This document shows positions 55,190-64,000 of a stretch of 64,000 nt of DNA, one piece after another. Numbering within the stretch: position 1 is the stretch's first letter; each line of letters opens with the position of its first letter. The position numbers and the translations under genes were made by a program. A model generated the notes under the pieces. That model saw only the letters and a program-made list of their open reading frames with translations, ran no database searches and had not been told where the DNA came from. Source of the stretch: Isoetes taiwanensis (lineage: Eukaryota > Streptophyta > Lycopodiopsida > Isoetales > Isoetaceae); NCBI GenBank assembly GCA_021234155.1, contig JAJEKV010000577.1, positions 1 to 64,000 of the forward strand, written 5' to 3'.

Positions 55190-55750
55190 TGGTGTTATTA
55201 TCTATCGACAACAAACAAGAAAGTGGATCACACCATGCGAATTTAGTATATTCCAACCTTTTAAGCTTATGGGTGTGATTTTTTGAAAAAAGATGATTTC
55301 CTATAGTAAAATTACTTTGATTATCTTTTAATAAAAAAAATATAATATGTGTCTTATTTGAAGTTAAGTGTGGATATGTGGCGTGCTCATTTATTGATAA
55401 AGTGTTTGCTTTTTGAAAAAGGCTAATAACTTTATGTACTACTAGAGTTGGTAAAGTATTTTAGATGCAAATGGGATGCTTGATGTGATCCTTCTTAAAA
55501 AAAGATATGCTCTTTGAAAAGGACTAATAACTTTATGCACTTAGGGTGGTAAAGCATTAAATGAGAAGGGGTACTTGTGTTTAATTTTAATTTGACAACA
55601 AATAAGAAAGTGGATCACTACGATCTTGAATTTAGTGTGTTCCATTTTTGTTGCATATGTACTATTAAGCTTGGTGTGATCCTTCTTGAAAAATAATATG
55701 CTCTTTGAAAGGGATAATGACTTATGTACTTAAGAGTGGTAACACATGCT
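55190..55750 (+). repeat. Imperfect tandem repeats of a TGATCCTTCTTGAAAAA unit
   Basis: Segments with GATCCTTCTTRAAAAA, TATGCTCTTTGAAAAG, CTAATAACTTTATG and TGGTAAAGTATT recur at about 55270, 55410, 55484 and 55676. GACAACAAACAAGAAAGTGG recurs at 55206 and 55590. The copies diverge by 10-20 percent. No gene. Confidence 0.65.
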
Positions 55751-55982
55751 GATAAAAAACAAGTTAGGTATTCAAATGGAATTAGAAGCAAAACTTTTTT
55801 ACATTCAAAATTTTTATGGCCGTATGGCTTTACATGAGAACATCATTTTGTAAATTTAAATGCAGGAGGCTTCAACTATTCACAACAAAAAGCCGGAGGC
55901 TTACTGGTCATATGGTAGAAAATTTGGAGGCAAAATTTGGAGGCTAAGAACAAGAAAAAAAAAAAAAAAGAGGTGCTCTGCC

Positions 55983-56440
55983 CTAACAAATTTCATTCAT
56001 CTGCTTCACCATCGCAAAACAAAAAAATAAGAAATAACAGTTAGTTGAATGCTTAAGAAAAGAAAAGAAAACATGCATGTACCATGAACTAGCGCCATGA
56101 GCTCCTCGAAGTCGGTGGATTTCGTCTTCAACTTCTTCATCTTCTTCATCATCTTGGCTTCTTCTCCTTGGTAGACCACTCATTCTCACGAAGAATCTCC
56201 TATCCGACCTTCAAGAACACTTGTGATGAACTCCGCTCTCGAAATTTCCTCGATTCCTCATTCTCGATTCCTCGTCAAGGAGAATCGGAGAATCGAAGAA
56301 TCGAAAAGATTGAGCAAGAGCAGAGTGGGCGGCCGGAGGGAAGCTGCCGGAGGAACACCTCTTCCGGCCGTAATAGAAGCCTCTTGGAGGACACCTCCGG
56401 CTCTTAAAGTAGCTGATCTCTTCATGGCGATGGACTAGCG
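55983..56440 (-). CDS. Possible minus-strand first exon, unassigned
   Basis: Read on the minus strand from about 56440, a Ser/Ala/Pro-rich start (MKRSATLRAGGVLQEASITA) is followed, in other frames, by an acidic/basic helical piece (DEEDEEVEDEIHRLRGAHGA; or KMMKKMKKLKTKSTDFEELM). It ends at CATG|GTACATGC (about 56085), a possible splice donor. The protein family is not recognised. The mixed frames could be indel artefacts, or the tract may not be coding. Confidence 0.25.
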
Positions 56441-56615
56441 AAATTGGGCGGAGGATCTAGCGAAGATTGGTAGGAGATTGGGGGAGAATGGGCGCCAATC
56501 TAGGCTGGAATAGATATAGAATTTGGATTAGGCGTGAAAATCGTAGGAATGATTAGTATTCGGTCCTATCAACCATCATTACATGCCATTATGTGCATAT
56601 CTCGAAATTTGAGCC

Positions 56616-56719
56616 ATATCAATATCTTCCTTTTTTAACCTTATTCCTAAATATCAATATCTTCCTTTTTAACCTTATTCCTAAATATCAATATCTTCCT
56701 TTTTAACCTTATTCCTAAA
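56616..56719 (+). repeat. Three tandem copies of a 35-bp unit
   Basis: ATATCAATATCTTCCTTTTT followed by AACCTTATTCCTAA is repeated three times with only a one-base length difference in the T run. Confidence 0.95.
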
Positions 56720-56936
56720 CCTATATGATTTGAGTTTAACACGAAAATGAACAGATATAATTGAATTTAACATACTATTTAATACCAAGATGCTCGTCAC
56801 ACTATGTCGATAATTGGGATTTAAAAAAAAAAAACACTCCAAACCCTCCTCGAGAAAACCACGTAAGTGCCGACCTCACTTGTGTTTAAGTTTAATTTGA
56901 CAACAAGCAACTTCCATCTTTGTGTAGATCGCCGCG

Positions 56937-57515
56937 GTATGAAATGAAGGTGTACAATTTTTATGCCCCAACACAATTAAACCCCGTGTGAGCGAGCGTC
57001 CGTACTAACCTCGTTTTTGAAATTTACAGCGTGCATATGGAAATCGAAAAGTCCATTCTCCTACAATCCATGCTTTTATACATTAAACAAATTCAAATTT
57101 CGAATTGTAGAGGCGGGAAGCTTTGTATTAGGATGAAGTGAAGATCGGTTAAAGAAGCGCGGCATGGCCCTCGAAATGAAAGTCGATCGATACAAAGCTT
57201 CAACCTACACATTCAAATTTTGAAATGTAGAAAGCGGTGTAGCTTGCGCAGTATCGACAAACCAAAGAACAGTCATGAGTTGCGGTATGCTATAATGCAA
57301 GTGGCATTTTAAGCGCCACATGTTGCATCGATCACGTTTGACAACCAGCGAAATTAAATACGTATGGCGCCATGAATGTGCAATCCCCTTATTAGGAAGA
57401 ATATTCCAAAGCAAATCTGTAATTATGAGAGTTTGGTATCCTAGGTGGCATGGGAAAAAAGGGGCGGAAATATGGCGTGGAATGGCTGATAGGAGGCCAT
57501 TTTGAGACCTCAAAT
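56937..57515 (+). repeat. Duplicated block, copy 2, abutting LINE copy 4
   Basis: Second copy of the block at 54437-55125, in the same orientation 2.5 kb away. Its end (GATAGGAGGCCATTTTGAGAC) directly adjoins LINE reverse transcriptase sequence. The two copies differ mainly by short clustered changes and by lack of the internal 55028 duplication. Confidence 0.82.
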
Positions 57516-59250
57516 CCGCCCTAATGATATCTTCACTTTGAGAGTGTTGATGGAGGCAAGCAGGAATCTTGTGACGAGGACTTGTATTCTTTGCTTTGTA
57601 GATTTTAAAAGGCGCATATAATCGTCCCCGGAGACATCTTTGTGGCGAGAGGTTGCAAATTGCGAGTTCCACGAGGAGTTGCGAGAATGGGGTGCACCGG
57701 CTTTATGATGGGATTTATCTTTGCCTTTGCCTTATGAAGGCCGTGGGTAGCTAGCACTATGGGAGTTAAGCGGGGCTGTCCGTTGTCTCCAGCGCTTTTT
57801 GGGTTGTACATTGATAGCTTGGAGGCGTGGATGCGGCACCATGGGGAGCGGAGTGCGGTTATCACGATCGACCTCGTGAGCCGATTACTATATCGCGGAT
57901 ATGTAGCTTTGCTAGCCCACCACGACCAGCGGTATGCGGCGGCATTTGGATGCCCTCGGTGGGTTACGTGGGGCAGCGGGAATGGCGGTGAACTTGCACA
58001 AAACTAAGCTTCAGCGATCTGTCCTCGCAACACCCTATCCGGGGTTATATTACGAGGGGGCGGGGAAGTGGAGATGGTCGCGGAGCTTCAAGTATCACGG
58101 GAATTGATTTCACTACTAACATCTTTGTGGGATGAGTGTGTGGAGAGGGAGAGCGGTCGCGGGTGGAAGGCTTTATATGCGATTGCAAAAGCGTGTTGCG
58201 GATAGATCTCTGTATTTGGCGAGGAGAGCACACACTGTTTAGGAACTTTAATTCGAGCGGTCTTTGCTATATGGGGTGGAGGTTTGGGGCCAGTGTTAGC
58301 AAAAATCGTGGGTTAGGTTGGAAAGGGTGCGGCTTTCTTGACATATAGCTTGGGAGTGAAGGACAAATCGTGCCGTATCAGTTGGGGGTTCAGCCCTCTG
58401 ACGATACGCTATCTTGTGAGGCATCTTACTTGCTTCTATAAGGTGGATAGGATGGATGACCATCGCTTGCCCCCAGGCCGTGTTGTTATTGGGGCCCCGG
58501 CCCGCTGAAGAGGGGTATGGCGCGAACCTTTGTAAGGGATGGTTTAGGAGGTGGTCTATGGATTACCAGCGGATGGTGGCTTGGCCGGTCGATCATGTGA
58601 GAATGGGCAAGTGGATCGCGGGCTATCTTTGCCACCGTGGGATGCCTCTACTCTTGCAAAGCCCAAGGCCGAGCACTATCACGCTCAGTTAATCCGACCT
58701 TGACCATGGACCCCATCGGTGCCGAAAGCACACATCTCGGTGAAGAAGCGGGAGAGCTATTGCTGCCATAGGGCCGGGTTCCCATTACCTCGAGAATTGA
58801 AGCAGTTCATTTGGGGGTGAATGGCGGGACACGGGATCCCCGGGGAGGAGAGGATATGTCGGTGTTGTGAGATGCGTGATAGAGGATGAGCACCATGCCC
58901 TCGGTGATTGCCCGGCATATGCCCATGTCCGGCGGTGCACCGCGATCTTAGATGCTCGACACACGCTACATCGATTACTTTCGCATCACCTATGCAAATT
59001 TCGGCCCGTCGGACTTGCTCTTACGGGGCATGGTATTTGAAAGCCTTTTGTTAGGGTTTTCCTCCCAAGTGGGGGTTTTTTCATCGGTAGTAGGGTTCTC
59101 TTTGTCTGATTACATTGTTTGTTTTTGGTGTTGGGGTTTTTGGTTTTTTTGCCCGTTCTCTGCATGTACCGTCTCATAGGCCTCTGGCCTCCGTGGACGT
59201 TAAAATAAACTTACTTCCTTCCTTCCTTCCTTCCTTCCTTCCTTCCTTTC
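57516..59250 (+). mobile_element. LINE copy 4: RT to 3' end with (TTCC)n tail
   Basis: A 5'-truncated LINE starting in the RT domain (DIFTLRVLME at 57528 aligns with DHIFTLRTLIE of copy 2). The polymerase region shows GVKRGCPLSPALFGLYIDSL (57759-57820), with the YADD motif damaged near 57880-57910, and LHKTKL at about 57990. The C-terminal CCHC-like element ICRCC...EDEHHALGDCPAYAHV is at 58850-58930. The 3' UTR has GTTTTCCTCCCAAGTGGGGG, the GGCCTCCGTGGACG motif, and a (TTCC)n tail at 59213-59248. Confidence 0.85.
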
Positions 59251-59259
59251 ACTAATGCA

Positions 59260-59760
59260 TCTCGCATTTGGATCTTAGTCATGACTTATCTGTTGGCCGC
59301 CTAATGTTTAGGGACTAGAATTGGCAAGAAAGCTTGAAACATATATAATTTGGCGTGTTGCAATGAGCAGGTTCACACTTTGCTTAAAGCTGTTTCAAAT
59401 TAAATTCTTATTATCAAGCAAATGCTTAGTTTTATGTAGCTTCACATTCATTGAGTTTAAATGGTTGGACTCAAAGAGTGCTAAAGCAAAACACATTTGC
59501 ACTATTGAAACTTCATGTCATTAAGTTTAAATTGTTTGATTCAAAGTTGTTAGTGTTAAAATAAAGCACAAAGGATATCTTTGGGTTCAATCCCATGACA
59601 TGACCTAACGGGCATCTTCTTAACAAATGTTCTTTATTCCATTGATAACTCTTAAATTACTTTAATAACTTTTTTGTTGACCTTTTTGAGGCTCCACAAT
59701 TGCTATATATCATTTTTGTTGTTATGTTGTCCATCTCTAAGGCCCAGAAGAGTTAAAAAA
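59260..59760. other. AT-rich intergenic tract
   Basis: No gene is seen. CTTCATGTCATTAAGTTTAA and TTCACATTCATTGAGTTTAA (near 59440 and 59510) form a loose local duplication. Confidence 0.5.
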
Positions 59761-59764
59761 AATT

Positions 59765-59875
59765 TTGGACAACACAAACCATTACATAAAACACTTTTAA
59801 ACTAAAATTCCCTAAAACCTCCTATGGTTTGGGTGCATATTCACCAGGGGAGGATGTCCCTAAGGCCCGAAGGAA
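59765..59875 (+). repeat. Partial MITE copy (one terminal repeat)
   Basis: Carries CACAAACCATTACAT, CCCTAAAACCTCCTATGG and TTTGGGTGCATATTCACCAG, i.e. one end of the MITE that follows at 59910, in direct orientation. It is separated from that copy by a poly(T) run. Confidence 0.7.
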
Positions 59876-59909
59876 CCATTTTTTTTTTTTTTTTTTTTTT
59901 TTTTGCAAC

Positions 59910-60295
59910 ACAAACCATTAACATCCAACATATAAAATTAAATCCCCCTAAAACCCCTGTGGTTTGGGTGCATATTCACCAGGGGGTGGCGTCGGGTAGT
60001 GAGAGCCTTTTTTATCTTGCCTAAAATGGTATAATACATGTTTGAAATCAACACCATTAAGTATATTGCACCAAACCTTATAGTATTTCACAAGTCTTGC
60101 TATACGATTATAAAAAACTTGTAGAGCATACCCCACAAACGAGGATTGCTATCTATGGTCCAAATCAAAGCATAACTCATGAATATGCCCATCCAATAGC
60201 TCTCGATGCGGGTCACCCCAGCGTGAATATCCACCCAAACCACAGGGGGTTTTAGGGGGGATTTAATTTTTATACGTTGGATGTTAATGGTTTGT
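59910..60295. mobile_element. MITE with ~85-bp terminal inverted repeats
   Basis: 386 bp. The left arm runs ACAAACCATTAACATCCAAC ... AAAACCCCTGTGGTTTGGGT ... TTCACCAGGG. The right arm is its inverse: GAATATCCACCCAAACCACA ... TTTTAGGGGGGATTTAA ... GGATGTTAATGGTTTGT. Arms are about 85 bp and 85-90 percent similar, with an interior of about 200 bp and no coding capacity. No clear target-site duplication is visible. The superfamily is not determined. Confidence 0.85.
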
Positions 60296-60317
60296 TTCAA
60301 TTAGAGATCAGAAGGCA

Positions 60318-60647
60318 ATGACTTCAGAAATAAAACCACGCTACAATTGGAGAACTCATTGCAATGATTACACTAGCGTGCAATTGCTTCTTGCCTCTAT
60401 CAGAATCGGTTTAACTACGATTAAGGCTCTTGATGGCCGGATTGAACTTCTGCGGTCAAGGTTTTTTGCTCCATCTTGGGTTTGTCGCAAATCTATTCTA
60501 GGTCACAACTTGCAGGATTTTCTTCCTTCGGAGCATGAAGAAATTTTTGAGGTATATAATGCATGTCTGTATATAGAGTACCGCTGCTCGAAATGGTTGC
60601 TCATTCAACTGAAAGGTTTTCATTTCTCTGTTTTCGCTTCTTTGTAG
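60318..60647 (+). CDS. Unassigned frame of 109 codons
   Basis: MTSEIKPRYNWRTHCNDYTS begins 20 bp after the MITE. The middle (GLTTIKALDGRIELLRSRFF, SILGHNLQDFLPSEHEEIFE) looks like normal protein and the end becomes hydrophobic. No domain is recognised. It could be an exon whose 3' end is a splice site near 60550-60610, followed by intron. Confidence 0.3.
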   Translation: MTSEIKPRYNWRTHCNDYTSVQLLLASIRIGLTTIKALDGRIELLRSRFFAPSWVCRKSILGHNLQDFLPSEHEEIFEVYNACLYIEYRCSKWLLIQLKGFHFSVFASL

Positions 60648-60847
60648 GTATGTTTCAGGCCTTTTTGAAAGGGTATTTTACTAACTCAGATCATCTGCAC
60701 CAGAACAAAAGGAGGAAAGAGCAATGCTTCTTGATGACTAGAAGAAACAGAGAGGAGCCCTAAGTCTGACGGTATGGATTTAATTGGCTCAATCGGACGG
60801 TGTCGATCTTTTGCAGCATCTTGGATCTACCGGAACTGCTTCGAAAC

Positions 60848-61054
60848 TTAGAGCTTAGGGTCTATCCAAACGGCCCTTCTTGATCTGACTTCGACAAAAG
60901 CCATTTTTAGCATCCGATCTCGGGAGTCTATTTTGGCAGATGCATCTTCCATTTCGGCCTTGGCTTTACGCAACTGTATAAAGCCTTCAATGAGCAAATA
61001 TGCCTCTTCATGCAGAAGATCGAACAGAATAGGGCTTTCAAATATTGGCTGCAA
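60848..61054 (-). CDS. Possible last exon of an unknown minus-strand gene, coiled-coil
   Basis: The minus strand has an acceptor-like TTGCAG (about 61050) followed by PIFESPILFDLLHEEAYLLI and RKAKAEMEDASAKIDSRDRM, ending at a stop at 60848-60850. The charged heptads suggest a short coiled coil. No upstream exon was identified, and no family is recognised. Confidence 0.3.
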   Translation of the reverse strand: MQPIFESPILFDLLHEEAYLLIEGFIQLRKAKAEMEDASAKIDSRDRMLKMAFVEVRSRRAVWIDPKL

Positions 61055-61231
61055 GATTTAGTTTAGCATGTTTTGATATTAATTTGGGTTCTTACATTAC
61101 GTAAAACATTGCTTAGAACCCAAATTTGTTGCTCCAAAGGGGCTTTGGTGATTATTCTCATATTTGTTGGAGGATGACATTGTTTCTCGGTATTATTTCT
61201 TGATTGAAGTAATTTTAATGTTACACTGTAG

Positions 61232-61332
61232 GTCATCCCAGAGCTTACTAATGGCAAAAACATTATGATTGCAGCAAATGGCAACTCTTTACGAGCAATC
61301 ATCATGTACCTTGATAGGCTGACATACAGGAG
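61232..61332 (+). pseudogene. Isolated exon of plastid-type phosphoglycerate mutase
   Basis: A 101-bp exon between an acceptor (CACTGTAG|GTCATCCC) and a donor (CAGGAG|GTATAA). It translates VIPELTNGKNIMIAANGNSL, then RAIIMYLDRLTYR. This matches the second catalytic-histidine segment of 2,3-bisphosphoglycerate-dependent phosphoglycerate mutase in plants (normally ...MIAAHGNSLR...). The catalytic His is Asn here (AAT), and one base is missing near the end. No flanking exons are visible within a kilobase, and a retrotransposon LTR begins 143 bp downstream. It is probably a gene fragment, either left behind or captured. Confidence 0.72.
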
Positions 61333-61474
61333 GTATAAATATTTTCTTAGTTGTTAGCTAAAGGCCCGAGTTTCTCAATTTATTCTTTCATATGTATGTT
61401 TATTGCTTGCTCTCATTGCTTGTGATTCAATTTACTTTTTACGCGAGCGATTGGGAGAAGATTAGAAGGAGGCA

Positions 61475-62991
61475 TGTGGCGTCCCCTACTTCGTATCACG
61501 GTTCACTCACGGTATACAAAAGCGAGTTCATCCCCATACCAGCTCCATCTTGATACAAGGCCCTCCACATATCAACGCAACCTTGGCGAGTTCGGTGGGA
61601 AGAATGAAGGGGTCATTTTACCCTGTCTCCCTCAGGGCCTACCTAGCTGCGGAAGCGTAACATACATGTAAGTATATATACATCAACATCACATGGCCAT
61701 CACGAAGGAGGGCTCACCACATATCTGCATAGACAGAGATCAGTACATCACATATGGAGATCCTACCCAAGGCTCAGACTCAAGGGGGATGACTGACGGC
61801 TTGGGTCTCCAGAAGTCATTGCAGACAGAATTCATGGCAATGGATTTGGCTGGCATAAGAACATGGTTTGGGGTAGTCCACTCCATCCGCCCCTCCTGTG
61901 CACACTTTGCAGAGTAGGTTGAAAAGTCTTGGGACCTAAGCGTAGCCAGCTGGGATGCATAGCCAAAGGGGCTACTCGGGTTACATCTCCCGGTTCGATG
62001 GGGCGGTAAGGATTTCTCCCACGAGGCTAGCATCTTTGACTCAAGGTGACTAGAGGGCCATTGCCCGTACTCGACTGAACTCCATGGAAGGTGTACACCA
62101 CCCCAAGAGTGTCGAACCCATGCAAAGCCCGCATGCAATGGCAGAGCATTAGGTCTAGTGCACTTTAGTACCCGATGGCGTTACTACGGAGGGGCGTGAT
62201 CATGAGTCGGGATATGTACCTCCTTGTAAGCGGTCTGGTCCGCCACCCCAACGGTGTGGCTCTTATACCAGGGCAATTTAATAGTGCATTAGAGAGGACT
62301 AGCTAGGAGCATCAACTACTAGGTTTTTAGGGCCTCTACCCCCCTTCCCAATACAATGATTCCACAGAGATCATCATCACATACATATCATAGAAGAACT
62401 AAAGAATAAGATTTAATCTAAATCACAGAAGTTAGGTTCTTTAGTTATGGCTTGCTATTTAGAGGTCTAGATACATTTTGTTATGGGCAATTCACTAGGC
62501 TAAACCTACTTACTCTATGCACGGGGGCGAATTAGACTATTGAATTGGCAAAATATACGATCCACTGGCTTGCTCCTCACTGCTCACGAGCAGCGTCCAT
62601 GTTCTTTGAGCTGCTTGAAGATGAAGCCGGAAAGGAAAGCTGATGAGCTGGGCTGCTCAGACAGACTTCGGGAGTCGAGATTGGCTCTTGAAGCAAGCAA
62701 AACGAAGCTTTAGAAGGCTGTGGACGGAATTGGAAATTTAGGGTTTGGATACCTTAAATAGGCTATCAGTTAGGGCTAGGGTTTCCAACGACCTTTGAGA
62801 TGCCCACTTATTATTTAAGTGGCCTAAAGTGCACACATGAATAAATGTGCACACACTTGTAAAGTTGCCCCTAGGGTGCTACTTGCTTAGCTTCTACGTC
62901 ATTACCGTCGATCGGGATGGTGATAATCTGGCGTGTGATGCGATTACAATATCGTCCTCGGGGCAGGTATCTTTGTCTTTGGAGCGTCACA
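61475..62991 (-). repeat. 3' LTR of a minus-strand Gypsy chromovirus, ~1.5 kb
   Basis: On the minus strand it starts TGTGACGCTCC at 62991, immediately after a purine tract, and ends in CA at 61475. The plus-strand left end TGTGGCGTCCC and the right end GGAGCGTCACA are imperfect inverted repeats, as at LTR termini. The internal sequence is moderately GC-rich with no ORF of note. The partner 5' LTR would lie beyond 64000. Confidence 0.7.
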
Positions 62992-63005
62992 TTCTCCCCA
63001 CCTTG
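62992..63005 (-). other. Polypurine tract of the chromovirus
   Basis: The minus strand reads TTCAAGGTGGGGAGAA directly before TGTGAC, the standard primer for plus-strand synthesis in chromoviruses. Confidence 0.65.
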
Positions 63006-63009
63006 AAAA

Positions 63010-63754
63010 TGATCTTTGTCCGCGGCATGGTGGAGTCTCCACCTTGGGATCTTCTTGTCACGCAACCAACTTGATGCATACAATTTATTATTATTACACT
63101 TACACAATTATTAGAATTACTCTAAGGTAATATTTTTAGAACATTACTACGACATTATATTATCCCAATAACTTATCAATTTATAACTTCATTAAAGTAA
63201 GGTGCTTACTAGCCTCACTTAATACAAGATTTAAGTTTATCAAAATTTAGCAATTTCATATAAAATTATCTTTCGGTACCCTTCATTCCTTGCAACACAT
63301 TTCAACAACTTGTGTTGCAAGTCTTAAATCTTCGACCTCCTTGCCCTCAGGGCACTCTATTGGCTGCTTGCGGTCGATACTACGTGAAGTACCATTTTAA
63401 TTATTAATAAAATTATGGTTATAAGGGGACCACCCATCTAATTAACTAAATGAATGCATGACTAATCTCCTGGCGTAGGAAGAGGATGCTTCTTCCATCG
63501 TGGCCGTGGAGATAGCGCCCTATAATACCTATACCTCGCATGTCCTTTCCCTATGGACATGCTTACCTTATGGTGCAACATTGCTCATGTTCACCGTTTG
63601 CCTAACTAATTCAAGCGAGCGGCGGTCATGTCTACAATGACATTACATCACGTCCTAGAGATCACCGTTGTGGTCCCATCGCCGGTAATGCGCATGCAAC
63701 CCATACTTAGCATAGGTTGCATCGTGGGATATCTTAACTACACATGAAATTAAA
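63010..63754. other. Non-coding region between chromodomain stop and LTR
   Basis: About 750 bp of AT-rich sequence without an open frame of note. It is the untranslated region between pol and the 3' LTR. Confidence 0.55.
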
Positions 63755-63999
63755 CTACACTTCAGCCAGGCATGCACGGCGATTGCCGGAGATGACCTTA
63801 CCGTCCCATTGCTCCATGAACTGCGGGTACTGCCGCTTAAGTACCCATGTCGCGTCTTCCATCGGCAAGTGTTTCCACTTGACCAAATATTGGAGAAACT
63901 TTGATCTCCTTGTCTTCTTGATTGCCTTATTAAGGATCAAGTCTGGGACTATCTCTAGCTGCTCTTCTGTCATTTCCAACAACGTTGGCGTGTCCAAGA
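63755..63999 (-). CDS. pol: C-terminal chromodomain of Gypsy chromovirus integrase (partial)
   Basis: The open minus-strand frame runs to the window edge (63755-63997), and its real start lies outside. It reads ILNKAIKKTRRSKFLQYLVK, then WKHLPMEDATWVLKRQYPQF and a short tail to a stop at 63755-63757. The Y-L-V-K-W-K-x-L-P-x-E-D-A-T-W core is the chromodomain that follows integrase in chromoviruses and is thought to guide integration. It is uninterrupted here, unlike most coding sequence in the window, so this may be a fairly young element. Integrase, RNase H and RT should follow to the right of 64000. Confidence 0.88.
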   Translation of the reverse strand, partial: LDTPTLLEMTEEQLEIVPDLILNKAIKKTRRSKFLQYLVKWKHLPMEDATWVLKRQYPQFMEQWDGKVISGNRRACLAEV

Positions 64000-64000
64000 C

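Overview
This is nuclear DNA from a land plant with a large, transposon-rich genome. The evidence is a plant-type 40S ribosomal protein S2 gene with a GT-AG intron, a LURP-one-like exon, a chloroplast-type phosphoglycerate mutase exon, TATA-box promoters, and remnants of plant Copia, Gypsy-chromovirus, L1-like, LINE, CACTA-like and Mutator-like elements. I cannot place the species. There are no prokaryotic operons, CRISPR arrays, rRNA or convincing tRNA genes.

Layout. 0-1.7 kb: minus-strand Copia gag with its primer-binding site. 2.5-3.5 and 16.2-16.9 kb: inverted copies of a repeat carrying a 14-bp palindrome and a long hairpin. 6.9-9.5 kb: 3' parts of two different LINEs. 10.4-14 kb: a LURP-one-like first exon and three copies of a promoter-like block. 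17.9-27.6 kb: a minus-strand Copia split by a 2.66-kb CACTA-like element and a 3.6-kb LINE. 27.6-35.5 kb: plus-strand Copia copies. One has lost protease and integrase, was hit by a Mutator-like MITE, and was then tandemly duplicated as a ~3.37-kb unit. 37.3-38.3 kb: RPS2 (uS5), minus strand. 40.6-43.7 kb: LINE ORF1 and endonuclease region, carrying a third copy of the same MITE. 44-52 kb: gene-like tract with a repeated spacer motif and four small related genes in tandem, each with a TATA box 90-103 bp before its ATG. 52.1-54.1 kb: minus-strand gag/protease-like remnant. 54.4-57.5 kb: a duplicated block. 57.5-59.25 kb: LINE 3' half with a (TTCC)n tail. 59.9-60.3 kb: MITE. 61.2 kb: isolated phosphoglycerate mutase exon. 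61.5-64 kb: 3' LTR and chromodomain end of a minus-strand Gypsy chromovirus that continues past the window.

Almost every long reading frame is broken by small indels, including RPS2, whose peptide blocks between the indels are otherwise intact. Copies of the same repeat differ mostly in short clusters. This suggests residual consensus errors in the assembly as well as true decay, so broken frames here should not automatically be read as pseudogenes.

The relative order of several insertions can be read directly: empty and filled sites, target-site duplications and a microhomology junction are all visible. The most gene-like unexplained feature is the small-gene tandem array at 48.3-51.7 kb.
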